Shown here: positions 1 through 10,044 of the stretch, one piece after another
How the letters are laid out: every line of letters starts with the position of its first letter
How positions within the stretch are numbered: the first letter of the stretch is position 1
Position numbers and translations under genes: made by a program
Assembly: GCA_946546945.1 (NCBI GenBank)
Contig: CAMNOU010000023.1
Location: forward strand, 1-35,634
DNA length: 35,634 nucleotides
Origin: an uncultured Lachnospiraceae bacterium
GTDB taxonomy: Bacteria > Bacillota > Clostridia > Lachnospirales > Lachnospiraceae
Reading direction: 5' to 3'
The notes under the pieces: generated by a model
The model's input: only the letters and a program-made list of their open reading frames with translations
Database searches by the model: none
Told to the model about the DNA's origin: nothing

Positions 1-1267
<1,267 letters not shown>

Positions 1268-1276
1268 TTAAAAAGA

Positions 1277-1939
1277 TTAATTTGCTACTTTTACCATACT
1301 GTGCCTTACAACGGAATCTCTGTAGGTATATCCTTTCAGGAATTCCTCAGCAACAATATTCTCACCAAAATTCTCATCATCTATGTGCATCACTGCATTG
1401 TGAAGATTCGGATCGAACTCCCTTCCCACCGCTTCAATCGGGGTTACCCCTGCTTCTGTCAGTGTCTGGAGCATCTGTCTGTAAATCTTATCCATGCCGT
1501 CAACAAAAGGACTTTCCTTTTCTTCTTCGGGGACGGTCGCGAGTCCGCGCTCAAAATTATCGATGACCGGAAGGATCTTTTCGATGATGCTTTTTGCTCC
1601 CGTCTCGAACATCTGGCTCTTTTCCTTTTCCGATCTCTTCCGGAAGTTATCGAACTCAGCCATCTGACGCTTTACCTGGTCGGTAAGCTCTTCGATTCTC
1701 TCATCCTTCTTATCTTTTTTCTTTTTGAACAGGCTTTCTTTTTTCTCCTGTCCCTCATCTTCTTTTGCGGAGGCTTCCTCTTTCGCCTCTTCCTCCTGCG
1801 CGCCTTCCGGCCCGGCCTGCTCAGCAGTCTCTTCGTTTGCTTTTGCAGCAGCGTCCGCATCCGGCTCTGCAGTGTTCTCTTCTTTGGTCTCACTGACCTC
1901 TATATCGATTTTACGGCCGATATCTTTGTTCTCTTCCAT
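1277..1939 (-). CDS. grpE: Nucleotide exchange factor GrpE
   Basis: Cytosolic co-chaperone that releases ADP from DnaK. A start at 1939 gives 220 residues beginning MEENKDIG. I prefer it to the in-frame ATG at 1957 because AAAGGTGG lies 7 bp before 1939, while 1957 overlaps the hrcA stop and has no ribosome site. The first 85 or so residues are a highly acidic, low-complexity tail rich in E, A and K. A long helix follows (around DQVKRQMAEFDNFRKR, the family's dimer helix), then the C-terminal beta domain ending in GYTYRDSVVRHSMVKV, the usual GrpE signature. The acidic N-terminal tail is long but common in Clostridia. It is co-transcribed with hrcA and dnaK. Confidence 0.97.
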   Translation of the reverse strand: MEENKDIGRKIDIEVSETKEENTAEPDADAAAKANEETAEQAGPEGAQEEEAKEEASAKEDEGQEKKESLFKKKKDKKDERIEELTDQVKRQMAEFDNFRKRSEKEKSQMFETGAKSIIEKILPVIDNFERGLATVPEEEKESPFVDGMDKIYRQMLQTLTEAGVTPIEAVGREFDPNLHNAVMHIDDENFGENIVAEEFLKGYTYRDSVVRHSMVKVAN

Positions 1940-1953
1940 CGAAATCCCACCTT

Positions 1954-3036
1954 TCACTCACTTTCCTTCTTATCCGTTAACAATCCCCCGGGTTCTTTTG
2001 CATCTTCCCCGGGATGAAAGATCTCTTCCAGCTGTGTCTTCAGCGTCTTGAGATTATCCACAACCTTTTCGTAATCCATCCGCTTCGGACCAACGATCCC
2101 GACCGTGCCGTGGATGCCGTCCCCCAGCTCATAGGTTGCCGTGACGACGCTGCAGTCCTTCATACGCTGAATCGGAGATTCGCTTCCGATGTAGACCTGG
2201 ATACCGGTCCCCGGCTCCTCGTCTGCCGCGATGAACAGATCCTTCAGTTCCTGCTTTTCCTCAAAGGCGCTGATCAGCTCACTTGCCTTCTCAGAGTCTG
2301 CCAGTTCCGGGTATTTGAAGATATTTGTCGTCCCGCTTGTATAGATCTCAAGCTCATCATCCGTCTGCACCGCTTCCGCGACCGCATCCAGAACGTCGCT
2401 TACGACTTCGCTGTGAATCCCCGCCTGATCCTTCAGCTGGGAAATCGTGATGAGATTGATCTCTTCCAGCGCCAGCCCGTTCAGGCTGCCGTTCAGAAGA
2501 ATATTCAGCTTCAGCATCGTCTCCTGATCCAGATCCGTATCCACCCGGAGGATCTTGTTCCGGACAATATTGCCATCCAGCATGACCGTTGCAAGCACCT
2601 GTCCTTTATCCACATTGGAAAGCTGAATGAACTTCACCTTTCCGCGGTGTGTCTGGGGCGCTGAAACAATGGTGGCGTAGTTGGTATTCGCCGCCAGAAG
2701 CTTTGCCATGGTCTTTAAGACCTTCTCCATCCGCTCTGTCTTCTCAATGACGAAGTCCTTCATTTCGGAGATTTCCTGTTCTTTGTCTTTCATCAGCTGA
2801 TCGACGTAAAAACGGTACCCCTTATCAGAAGGAACCCGCCCGGCAGAGGTATGGGGCTGGACAATATAGCCCATCTCCTCCAGATCCGACATCTCATTTC
2901 GAATAGTCGCTGAACTCAGATTCAGGTCAGACGCCTTCGAAATCGTTCTGGAACCGACCGGTTCCCCGGTCTCCATATACGTCCGGATAATGACGTTCAA
3001 TATTTTGATTTGTCTCTCACTGAGTTCATTCATCAT
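1954..3036 (-). CDS. hrcA: Heat-inducible transcription repressor HrcA
   Basis: Repressor of class I heat-shock genes that binds CIRCE operators and depends on GroEL for activity. Starting at the ATG at 3036 gives 360 residues; AGGAGAG sits about 6 bp upstream, whereas the more upstream in-frame ATG at 3051 lies before that ribosome site. The N-terminal winged helix-turn-helix covers about residues 1-75 (SERQIKILNVII, then SSATIRNEMSDLEEMGYI and SAGRVPSDKGYRFYVD). The GAF-like and inserted dimerisation domains follow. It is the first gene of hrcA-grpE-dnaK and has a perfect CIRCE element between its promoter and start codon, so it should repress itself and the operon. Confidence 0.97.
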   Translation of the reverse strand: MMNELSERQIKILNVIIRTYMETGEPVGSRTISKASDLNLSSATIRNEMSDLEEMGYIVQPHTSAGRVPSDKGYRFYVDQLMKDKEQEISEMKDFVIEKTERMEKVLKTMAKLLAANTNYATIVSAPQTHRGKVKFIQLSNVDKGQVLATVMLDGNIVRNKILRVDTDLDQETMLKLNILLNGSLNGLALEEINLITISQLKDQAGIHSEVVSDVLDAVAEAVQTDDELEIYTSGTTNIFKYPELADSEKASELISAFEEKQELKDLFIAADEEPGTGIQVYIGSESPIQRMKDCSVVTATYELGDGIHGTVGIVGPKRMDYEKVVDNLKTLKTQLEEIFHPGEDAKEPGGLLTDKKESE

Positions 3037-3063
3037 GCCCACTCTCCTCATCCGGAGCTTTTG

Positions 3064-3090
3064 TTAGCACTCGTCTAATTGGAGTGCTAA
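3064..3090 (-). promoter_or_regulatory. CIRCE operator
   Basis: A perfect consensus CIRCE: TTAGCACTC, a 9-bp spacer, then GAGTGCTAA. It lies 28 bp before the hrcA start and just downstream of the predicted transcription start. Bound HrcA would block transcription here. Confidence 0.98.
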
Positions 3091-3104
3091 TATCTTCATC
3101 ACCT

Positions 3105-3133
3105 AATTTATCACCATCATTTTTCTTTGTCAA
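3105..3133 (-). promoter_or_regulatory. Sigma-A promoter of hrcA-grpE-dnaK
   Basis: On minus, TTGACA (3133-3128), a 17-bp spacer and TAAATT (3110-3105). The start of transcription should fall near 3098, so the CIRCE element would be the first structure in the mRNA. The -35 is perfect; the -10 matches 4 of 6 bases. Confidence 0.75.
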
Positions 3134-3159
3134 CTACATTTTTCCATTTTATTGCATTT

Positions 3160-4302
3160 TTATTGTAAAAATTCTGTGAAAACGTAATTGCTGATGTCAA
3201 TTCCTCTTTCCGTGAGGAAAATCCGGTCTTTCTGCAGGGTCAGCAGTCCCTGAGAGGCCAGGCGTTCGAGGGCAGAACCGTATACCGATTCAATCGGAAC
3301 CCCGAATTCGTTTTCAAATACCGCCCGGGAAACCCCCTGCATCATCCGAAGTCCCAGAAACATAAACTCTTCCATCTGATCTTCCGGTTGCAGGATCTCC
3401 CTGTCCTCATGACAGAAAGGATGGTTCAGATAGCTGTTCAGATCCGCTGTATTTCTGAACCGTGTGTTTTCCATCAGAGACGCGCTGCCCAGGCCAAGTC
3501 CGAGGTAATTCTTCCGCCTCCAGTAGCCCGTGTTGTGCCGGCATTCAAAGCCGTCCAGCGCGTAATTGGATATCTCATAGCGATGATAGCCGGCCTGTCC
3601 CAGGAGCTCCTTTGTGCGTACATACATTTCCCGCTCTTCCTCTTCTCCCGGCAGCAGCGTGGGCCTGCCGCCGCGCCGGCGCAGCTCATCCTCTTTTGCA
3701 TAGCGGTCATAAAACGGGGTTCCCTCCTCAATGATCAGGCTGTAGGCTGAGATGTGGGCAGGATGCAGCTGCAGGACATCTGTCAGTGTTTTTTCCCAGC
3801 TTTCCGCCGTCTGGCCGGGAAGCGCAGACATCAGATCGATATTGATGTTTTGAAAACCGCTCTTTTTCGCTGTCTCATAGCTGCATAGAAAGGTTTCCCA
3901 GGTGTGGATCCTTCCGAGTTTTTCCAGTTCACGGTTATCCGATGACTGCAGCCCGAGGCTGATCCGGTTGATCCCGCTGCTTCGCATCGCGTCCGCTTTG
4001 CTTCCGGTAAGTGTTCCGGGGTTGCATTCCATCGTAATCTCCGCATCCCGGCGGATACGGAAATGTTCTCCGGCTGCCTCCATAACAGAACAGATCTGCT
4101 GCTCTGTCAGAATCGAAGGCGTTCCCCCGCCGATAAATACACTTTCGACTTCATAGCCGCGGCAGGCATCCTCATAGCAAGACATTTCTTCGCAGAGCCG
4201 CCGCACATATTTTTCGATTGTCCCGGATTCTGCGGGAGCCGACAGAAAATCACAGTACAGACATTTCCGGACACAAAATGGTATGTGAAGATAGAGTTCC
4301 AT
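3160..4302 (-). CDS. hemW: HemW-type radical SAM protein (heme chaperone family)
   Basis: 380 residues, the normal length for HemW. The N-terminus carries the radical-SAM cluster motif CxxxCxxC at Cys10, Cys14 and Cys17, directly after LHIPF, and a GGGTPS SAM-binding loop near residue 59. The C-terminal HemN_C-like region ends with a winged-helix-like segment. HemW proteins were long annotated as oxygen-independent coproporphyrinogen oxidases; the family is now understood to bind heme and hand it to target proteins, and this gene sits in the lepA-hemW-hrcA order typical of HemW rather than of true HemN. The ATG at 4302 has an AAAGGAGGG site about 10 bp upstream. It follows lepA with a strong hairpin between them. 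Confidence 0.93.
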   Translation of the reverse strand: MELYLHIPFCVRKCLYCDFLSAPAESGTIEKYVRRLCEEMSCYEDACRGYEVESVFIGGGTPSILTEQQICSVMEAAGEHFRIRRDAEITMECNPGTLTGSKADAMRSSGINRISLGLQSSDNRELEKLGRIHTWETFLCSYETAKKSGFQNINIDLMSALPGQTAESWEKTLTDVLQLHPAHISAYSLIIEEGTPFYDRYAKEDELRRRGGRPTLLPGEEEEREMYVRTKELLGQAGYHRYEISNYALDGFECRHNTGYWRRKNYLGLGLGSASLMENTRFRNTADLNSYLNHPFCHEDREILQPEDQMEEFMFLGLRMMQGVSRAVFENEFGVPIESVYGSALERLASQGLLTLQKDRIFLTERGIDISNYVFTEFLQ

Positions 4303-4350
4303 TGTTCCCGGTCCCTCCTTTTTTTATCCGCTGCAGGAATCTGTGCTTAC

Positions 4351-4393
4351 AATCAGAGCGGGAGCAGTATCGGCGACTGCTCCCGCTCTGATT
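4351..4393 (-). terminator. 18-bp perfect hairpin directly after lepA
   Basis: An 18-bp perfect inverted repeat (4351-4368 pairs with 4376-4393, 7-nt loop) begins one base after the lepA stop codon. On minus the 3' side is followed by GTAAGC rather than a T run, so it may be a weak terminator, an attenuator, or an mRNA-stabilising hairpin between lepA and hemW. Confidence 0.6.
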
Positions 4394-6202
4394 TTATTTA
4401 TCATCCAGCTTCAGGACACTCATAAAAGCTTTCTGCGGAAGCTCTACATTGCCCACCTGCCGCATGCGTTTTTTACCCTCTTTTTGCTTCTCCAGAAGCT
4501 TTTTCTTGCGGGTGATGTCGCCGCCGTAACATTTGGCCAGGACATCCTTGCGCATTGCCTTGACCGTCTCTCTGGCGATGATCTTGCCGCCGACTGCTGC
4601 CTGAATCGGTATTTCGAACAAATGACGCGGGATTTCCTCTTTGAGCTTCTCGCACATCCTGCGTCCTCTCTCGTACGCGCTTCCGGCAAATACAATAAAG
4701 GAAAGAGCGTCGACCTCCTCCCTGTTGATCAGGATATCCAGCTTGACCAGCTCTGAGCGTGTATAACCCTTCAGTTCATAGTCAAAAGACGCATATCCTC
4801 TGGAACGGGATTTCAGTGCGTCAAAGAAATCATAGATGATCTCATTGAGCGGCAGATCATATTTGAGAAGAGCACGTGTCTCTTCCATATATTCCATGCC
4901 GATATAGATCCCGCGCCGTTCCTGGCACAGATCCATGATCGCGCCGATGTATTCACTGGTCACCATGATCTCTGCCGTGACCATCGGTTCCTCCATGTAA
5001 TCGATTTCTGACGGATCGGGCAGATTGGAAGGATTGGTCAGTTCGATCATGGTCCCGTCTGTTTTATGAACACGGTAAACAACTCCGGGAGCTGTCGTGA
5101 CCAGATCCAGATTGTACTCCCTCTCCAGGCGCTCCTGGATGATCTCCAGATGAAGCAGCCCCAGAAATCCGCATCGGAACCCAAATCCCAGCGCAATCGA
5201 GGTCTCCGGCTCGAACTGTAAAGAAGCGTCATTGAGCTGAAGCTTTTCCAGGGCATCCCGCAGATCCGGATACTTTGCGCCGTCTGCCGGATACATACCG
5301 CAGTAAACCATCGGGTTGACTTTTTTATAACCGGGGAGCGGTTCTGCGCACGGATTCTGACGGTTCGTGATCGTATCGCCGACGCGTGTATCTTTCACAT
5401 TTTTGATGCTGGCTGTAATATAGCCGACCATTCCGGCACTCAGTTCCTCACAGGGTATGAACTGGCCGGCCCCGAAATATCCCACCTCGACGACATCGGC
5501 GGAAGCACCGGTCGCCATCATTTTGATCGGAGTGCCTGTTCGCACCGTGCCTTCTTTGATCCGGCAAAAAACAATGACCCCTTTGTACGAATCATAGACG
5601 GAGTCAAAGATAAGCGCTTTCAGCGGCGCCTCCGGATCTCCGGTCGGAGCCGGGATTTTCTCCACGATCTGCTCCAGGACCTGATCCACATTCAGTCCGG
5701 TCTTCGCAGAAATCCTGGGAGCATCTTCCGCTTCAATGCCGATCACATCTTCGATTTCCTCGACTACCCGGTCAGGGTCAGCGCTCGGCAGATCAATTTT
5801 ATTGATGACAGGCATGACATCCAGATCATGGTCCAGCGCCAGATAGACATTCGCCAGTGTCTGCGCCTCAATTCCCTGGGCAGCATCTACCACCAGAATC
5901 GCGCCGTCACAGGCAGCCAGGCTTCTGGATACCTCATAGTTGAAATCCACATGCCCCGGCGTATCGATCAGATTGAAAATATATTCCTCCCCGTCTTTCG
6001 CTTTGTAGACAATGCGGACGGTCTGTGCCTTGATCGTAATGCCGCGCTCCCGCTCCAGATCCATATTGTCCAGTACCTGGGACTGCATCTCACGGCTTGT
6101 CAGCAGGCCGGTCATCTCTATGATGCGGTCGGCCAGGGTGGATTTGCCGTGGTCAATATGTGCAATAATACAAAAATTCCGAATCTTACTCTGATCTGTC
6201 AA
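4394..6202 (-). CDS. lepA: Elongation factor 4 (LepA) GTPase
   Basis: Ribosome-associated translational GTPase. I place the start at the TTG at 6202 because GGGAGGG lies exactly 6 bp upstream and the resulting protein (602 residues) has the family's usual length; the more upstream in-frame start at 6232 has a ribosome site only 2 bp away. All five GTPase motifs are present: AHIDHGKST (G1), RGITIK (G2), DTPGH (G3), NKID (G4) and SAKTG (G5). The EF-G-like domains and the LepA-specific C-terminal domain, with its basic end ([15 protein letters not shown]), follow. It lies downstream of spoIIP with about 97 bp between and no clear terminator, so it is probably co-transcribed with or near the gpr-spoIIP unit. 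Confidence 0.97.
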   Translation of the reverse strand: MTDQSKIRNFCIIAHIDHGKSTLADRIIEMTGLLTSREMQSQVLDNMDLERERGITIKAQTVRIVYKAKDGEEYIFNLIDTPGHVDFNYEVSRSLAACDGAILVVDAAQGIEAQTLANVYLALDHDLDVMPVINKIDLPSADPDRVVEEIEDVIGIEAEDAPRISAKTGLNVDQVLEQIVEKIPAPTGDPEAPLKALIFDSVYDSYKGVIVFCRIKEGTVRTGTPIKMMATGASADVVEVGYFGAGQFIPCEELSAGMVGYITASIKNVKDTRVGDTITNRQNPCAEPLPGYKKVNPMVYCGMYPADGAKYPDLRDALEKLQLNDASLQFEPETSIALGFGFRCGFLGLLHLEIIQERLEREYNLDLVTTAPGVVYRVHKTDGTMIELTNPSNLPDPSEIDYMEEPMVTAEIMVTSEYIGAIMDLCQERRGIYIGMEYMEETRALLKYDLPLNEIIYDFFDALKSRSRGYASFDYELKGYTRSELVKLDILINREEVDALSFIVFAGSAYERGRRMCEKLKEEIPRHLFEIPIQAAVGGKIIARETVKAMRKDVLAKCYGGDITRKKKLLEKQKEGKKRMRQVGNVELPQKAFMSVLKLDDK

Positions 6203-6299
6203 AAGTTTCCCTCCCAGTATCCATTCAATCAATACTCCTGATTATAGCATAACGGGATTTTGTTTGTCCAGTGCGCCCTCTCTGATCTGCGCCTTCCGG

Positions 6300-7529
6300 T
6301 CAGCTTTCTTTTCCGCCCAGAACAGTATCCAGAATATTTGCCAGCGGATCCATCGCATTCAGCGCTTCCTGCAGGGTATTATTCTGCGCTCCCACCTCGA
6401 TCAGCAGCGATTTCGGACAGAAATGCATGTTATAGCGGTATCCTTTCAGATAGATATTCCTGGTAAATCCGGGATAGCGCTCTCTGGCCGCGATCTGCAT
6501 CTGAAGGGAGATCGCAAGATTGTCCGGAATATACGGGTTTGGCAGATATTCGATGTCCCCTGCCGCCGTCGTTCTGCTCAGGCCGTTAAAGAACATGATC
6601 TTTGCCATCTGCACGCCATTCTCCTCGCACACCAGCCGGGTATCCTCGCCGACTGCGTCTCTGTGCAGGTCAATCACCACTTCGATGGTCGGATGCGCTT
6701 CGAGGATCTCGCGGATATGAGGCTCGGCCACGCGGTATGCCCGGTCCCGGTCGGTATCATAAACGCCCTCATCATGATAAACATGGTACCCATATGTATT
6801 TTCCAGGATCTCTGTCAGACGCCTTCCGACTCCCACAACCGTTGTAGACAGATCCTCCGGCACGGAATCCAGATAGGTCTCCGAGGCATGGGTATGGCAG
6901 ATCAGGATCTGCGGTTCCCCGTCCTCCCGCTTTGTAATCCTGCAGTCTTTTTCCAGCAATTCTCCCGCATTGAGCTGATCGCTGCTGATTGTCGTTGTCC
7001 TGTCCACCGTATAAAAATTCTGTATCAGATAATCAAAATCATTCAGCTTTTCACGGGAAATACGGTTCTGTACCGGCGCGGATGCCGCTGCCGCCAGTTC
7101 TTCCTCCGGCTTTCCCTCCTCCGGTTTTTCTTCTTCCGTTTTTCCTTCTTCCGCTTTTCCTTCTTCCGCTTCCGGCGCGTTCTGTATCTCCTGCCGTTCC
7201 AGAATCGGTTCATAGCTGATCTCACTTTCGATTCTGGTCTCATAGCTGCTTTCGGAACCTTCATAAAACACATCGTCTGCGGCTATTTCATACCCGGCAT
7301 CGTCTCCGGCTGCTCCGTCATCCTCACTGGCCTCTCCTGTCAGGCCGGGCACGAACTGCCGGAGGATGACATGGCACAGCTGTTCGCGCAGGCTGATTTC
7401 CATGCTGTGGTTTCTCCAGGTCAGAGACAGGATCCAGACGATGAGCAGAACTGCCGCCCCGGTTACTGCCGGCCCGGTCCGCCTGCGCCGCTTTTCCTGT
7501 CTGATCCGATTTTTTGTAATGTTCATCAT
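6300..7529 (-). CDS. spoIIP: Stage II sporulation protein P (SpoIIP), peptidoglycan hydrolase
   Basis: Membrane-anchored amidase/endopeptidase of the SpoIID-SpoIIM-SpoIIP complex that remodels septal peptidoglycan during engulfment. 409 residues: a basic N-terminus, one membrane helix at about residues 22-38, a long acidic linker, then the catalytic domain. Likely active-site motifs are CHTHASE near residue 210, DLHRDAV near 285 and EVGAQNN near 378. The linker holds five 5-residue E/K/G-rich repeats encoded by 15-bp units at 7101-7175. The ATG at 7529 has only a weak, distant ribosome site, and a second ATG follows immediately. It lies 53 bp after gpr, a common Clostridia pairing. Confidence 0.95.
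   Translation of the reverse strand: MMNITKNRIRQEKRRRRTGPAVTGAAVLLIVWILSLTWRNHSMEISLREQLCHVILRQFVPGLTGEASEDDGAAGDDAGYEIAADDVFYEGSESSYETRIESEISYEPILERQEIQNAPEAEEGKAEEGKTEEEKPEEGKPEEELAAAASAPVQNRISREKLNDFDYLIQNFYTVDRTTTISSDQLNAGELLEKDCRITKREDGEPQILICHTHASETYLDSVPEDLSTTVVGVGRRLTEILENTYGYHVYHDEGVYDTDRDRAYRVAEPHIREILEAHPTIEVVIDLHRDAVGEDTRLVCEENGVQMAKIMFFNGLSRTTAAGDIEYLPNPYIPDNLAISLQMQIAARERYPGFTRNIYLKGYRYNMHFCPKSLLIEVGAQNNTLQEALNAMDPLANILDTVLGGKES
7101..7175 (-). repeat. Five 15-bp tandem units in spoIIP
   Basis: Five consecutive 15-bp units encode EEGKA, EEGKT, EEEKP and similar pentapeptides at about residues 119-143 of SpoIIP. They lengthen the flexible linker between membrane anchor and amidase domain. 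Such units can change in copy number by slippage. Confidence 0.85.
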
Positions 7530-7582
7530 AAATCACATACGCCCCATAATCAGTATATGAAGGCGTCTTCCATTTATGACCA

Positions 7583-8437
7583 TCAAATGCGCCACAAAGC
7601 GGCATGGATTCCTTCTGACACAGTATAGCTCATCTGTTTGATCTGCGCATCGATGTCTTTGGAAGTCACAAACATCTGCTCTGTATCCTGCATGATGAGC
7701 CCGGCTTCTATCACGGTCGGGATGCCGATGGCGATCACGGGGATGCCGGTCGTTTCTTTCGTGATTGCATGCCGGTGGTTGCCCACCCCGGATCCCGGCC
7801 AGATCCCGGTATCGGTAATCTGAACCGTCTTACAGAGGCGGCGTGCATTCCTTGCGGCAAGCGCGTCGATCACCAGAAGATAATCCGGCCGTGTCTGCCG
7901 GATGATTCCCGAGAGGATCTCACATGTCTCCATTCCGGTCTGCGCCATCACCCCGGGAGCGATCGCGCTCACACAGGGGACCTCCGGATCCCTCTCTGCC
8001 CCGGAAGAGGCTTCCCGCTTCTTTGCTCCTTCGGCGATCAGATGACGGGTAATGCGCAGGTTATCGACGGCCAGCGGCCCCAGCGCGTCCGGTGTGACGC
8101 TCCGGTTTCCCAGCCCGGCGACCAGAAAAGAAGGAGTCTTTTGTTTTTCAGGGTCCGCATGGATCAGCTTTGCCAGGACGGTTCCGAGCTGTTCCGATAC
8201 GCCGCGATGGATATCTTCGGATTCCTCTGTCATCCCGGGCGCCTCGATCGTGATATAGTTTCCCTGCGGCTTTCCCATGATGTTTGCCGCCTTTGCGGTC
8301 TCGATTCGCACGGTTGTTACCGCGATCCGGTCCCCGTCTGCTGTTTCTTCCAGCACTGAAATCCCTTCCCCGGGCAAACCTTCCTCCTGTATCCGCTCAT
8401 TTTCTTCCACTGCAAGATCGGTTCTGATTTCAAACAT
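7583..8437 (-). CDS. gpr: Germination protease GPR
   Basis: Protease that degrades the small acid-soluble DNA-protecting proteins of spores at germination. 284 residues, shorter than the 368 of Bacillus subtilis but in the range seen in Clostridia. It opens with the family hallmark RTDLAVEENE, in the short propeptide region that is removed during activation. Further conserved segments are VAGLGNRSVTPDALGP, SAIAPGVMAQTGMET, LLVIDALAARN and the terminal GIPTVIEAGLI region. The ATG at 8437 has an AAAGGAGC site 8 bp upstream. It diverges from rpsT; the AT-rich gap should hold its promoter, but I could not confirm a forespore sigma-G match. Confidence 0.96.
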   Translation of the reverse strand: MFEIRTDLAVEENERIQEEGLPGEGISVLEETADGDRIAVTTVRIETAKAANIMGKPQGNYITIEAPGMTEESEDIHRGVSEQLGTVLAKLIHADPEKQKTPSFLVAGLGNRSVTPDALGPLAVDNLRITRHLIAEGAKKREASSGAERDPEVPCVSAIAPGVMAQTGMETCEILSGIIRQTRPDYLLVIDALAARNARRLCKTVQITDTGIWPGSGVGNHRHAITKETTGIPVIAIGIPTVIEAGLIMQDTEQMFVTSKDIDAQIKQMSYTVSEGIHAALWRI

Positions 8438-8521
8438 GAATCCATGCTCCTTTTTTCATTAGTATCTGCCGAAATAATTGAAAAATTCTTTAAAAAGATG
8501 GCTTTTTTTCGGGATATTCTA

Positions 8522-8550
8522 TTGACATTTTCATGAAGTCGCATTAAAAT
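8522..8550 (+). promoter_or_regulatory. Sigma-A promoter of rpsT
   Basis: TTGACA (8522-8527), a 17-bp spacer and TAAAAT (8545-8550). It predicts a leader of about 70 nt before the TTG start of rpsT. A 5-bp CATTA/TAATG pairing closes a possible leader stem at about 8566-8594. Confidence 0.85.
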
Positions 8551-8625
8551 ACACTAGTATGTTTACATTAGAACGTCCGTGTCCGGCTTTAATGAAACAA
8601 TCATCGAGTATGGGAGGTGTACAGA

Positions 8626-8889
8626 TTGGCTAACATTAAATCAGCAAAGAAAAGAATCTTAGTTGCGCAGACAAAGACCGACAGAAATAAATCCATCCGT
8701 TCTGCAGTTAAGACTTCGATCAAGAAAGTTGAAGCAGCTGTTGCAGCAAATGATAAAGAAGCAGCACAGGCAGCATTACTCGCCGCTACTTCCACAATCG
8801 ATAAAGCCGCAACAAAAGGTGTTTATCATAAAAACAATGCTTCCAGAAAAGTTGCTCGTTTAGCTAAATTAGTGAACAGCATTGCCTAA
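8626..8889 (+). CDS. rpsT: 30S ribosomal protein S20
   Basis: Small, very basic 87-residue protein that binds 16S rRNA in the 30S body. The sequence MANIKSAKKRILVAQ, the K/A-rich helices and the C-terminal NNASRKVARLAKLV are typical of S20. The start is the TTG at 8626, preceded by GGGAGG with an 8-bp gap; the in-frame GTG at 8617 would lie on top of that ribosome site. The poor start codon may serve regulation: in Escherichia coli S20 (UUG start) autoregulates its own translation, and the same could hold here. It is transcribed alone from its own promoter and ends at a strong terminator. Confidence 0.98.
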   Translation: MANIKSAKKRILVAQTKTDRNKSIRSAVKTSIKKVEAAVAANDKEAAQAALLAATSTIDKAATKGVYHKNNASRKVARLAKLVNSIA

Positions 8890-8914
8890 GTTCGGAAGTT
8901 TATATTTCGAAAGC

Positions 8915-8955
8915 AAAAGCCCCGCAGTTCCGTCATTCTGCAGGGCTTTTTTTTT
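8915..8955. terminator. Bidirectional terminator between rpsT and holA
   Basis: A 13-bp stem with one C-A mismatch (8915-8927 with 8938-8950), followed on plus by nine T. On minus the stem is followed by a shorter TTTT. It can serve both convergent genes. Confidence 0.9.
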
Positions 8956-8974
8956 ATTCTTTTTACCGCGGCTG

Positions 8975-9952
8975 TCAGGCGCTGAACTGCAGGATCAGCA
9001 ATTCCACCGCCAGCCGGTCCGCTATTTTTCCCGTCTTGATGTCTTCCTCTGACTGTACTCCCTCTCTGACCGATTTCCGAAGCTGCTGTACAGAAAACTT
9101 CCTGGCCTGTCCGATATATTTGCGAACGGCAAATTCCGGAACTCCCGCCTTGCCGGCCATGTATTTATAGTCAAAGCCTTTGTCGGCAAGATCCTTCAGC
9201 TGCATCATGATCTGATAATGCCGCGTCAGAAGGAACAGGATCCGAAGCGGCGGCTCCTTAAGAAGAAGCAGATCATGATACAGACGCAGCGCATTTTTCT
9301 GCTGTTTATCCGCAATCGCGTCCATCATGGCGAAGATTTTCCCGGATATCTGATTGGCGCAGATCTGCTCAACATCCTCCGCCTCGATCACTTCTTTGTC
9401 CAGGGTATAGCTGAGCAGCTTTTCCAGTTCCTGCTCGATCATTTCCATATCCGTGCCTGTTTTCGACAGAAAAAGTTCCATGACCGGCCGTGTGATCCGC
9501 CTTCCCTCTTTTTTCAGACGGCCAAGCACCCACTGCATCAGGACGGATTCTGTCTGGCGGACGAATTCCACCGGGCGTCCGTATTTTTTGACCTGCTTGT
9601 ACAGCTTCCCTCTCTTGTCCACCTCTGACTCCGTAAATATGAAGTGGGTGGTCGAAGGTATTTCTGCCATATAATCGGCAAAGTCATCCATGCTTTTCTT
9701 AAAAAAACCGCTGCTGTCTACAAAGATACACCGGCGCTCCGCGAAAAAAGGAAGCGTCTCTGCCAGATCGATCAGTTCTCTGGCGTTGACATCTTTTCCC
9801 TCAAAAAAAGAAACATTCATCGTATCATCTTCGGCAGCCATCGCATCCCGAAGCTTATTGCGGTACTGCCGGATCAGATACGTCTCCTCTCCATACAGCA
9901 GATAGACCGGCTGAAATTGTCCTGTTCTGATATCTTCTATAATCGTCTTCAT
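8975..9952 (-). CDS. holA: DNA polymerase III subunit delta (HolA)
   Basis: Clamp-loader subunit that opens the beta sliding clamp. From the ATG at 9952 it has 325 residues, typical for the family, beginning MKTIIEDIRTGQFQPVYLLYGEETYLI, which matches the usual HolA opening. The middle carries the AAA-like fold, and the C-terminal region (PPLRILFLLTRHYQIMMQL) is the collar domain. An alternative in-frame TTG start at 9988 would add 12 unlikely residues. No ribosome site is obvious before 9952; instead a promoter-like TTGAGA-N18-TATAAT ends 6 bp before the ATG. It follows comEC, a common order in Firmicutes. Confidence 0.94.
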   Translation of the reverse strand: MKTIIEDIRTGQFQPVYLLYGEETYLIRQYRNKLRDAMAAEDDTMNVSFFEGKDVNARELIDLAETLPFFAERRCIFVDSSGFFKKSMDDFADYMAEIPSTTHFIFTESEVDKRGKLYKQVKKYGRPVEFVRQTESVLMQWVLGRLKKEGRRITRPVMELFLSKTGTDMEMIEQELEKLLSYTLDKEVIEAEDVEQICANQISGKIFAMMDAIADKQQKNALRLYHDLLLLKEPPLRILFLLTRHYQIMMQLKDLADKGFDYKYMAGKAGVPEFAVRKYIGQARKFSVQQLRKSVREGVQSEEDIKTGKIADRLAVELLILQFSA

Positions 9953-9958
9953 GATGTT

Positions 9959-9988
9959 ATTATACACCAACCGAAGCCGGCATCTCAA
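9959..9988 (-). promoter_or_regulatory. Possible holA promoter giving a leaderless mRNA
   Basis: On minus, TTGAGA (9988-9983), an 18-bp spacer and TATAAT (9964-9959). Normal spacing would start the transcript at or beside the A of the holA ATG (9952). The inference rests only on sequence match. Confidence 0.45.
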
Positions 9989-10044
9989 GAGCGGATTCCT
10001 GCTTTAGGCATAGGCCCGGATAATGAAAAAGGCTGTGTCCAATG

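Noticed and set aside
6264..7628. 454-codon open frame on plus
   Set aside because: It is antisense to spoIIP and part of gpr, has F/R-rich runs that mirror the E/K linker repeats, and shows no recognisable domain.
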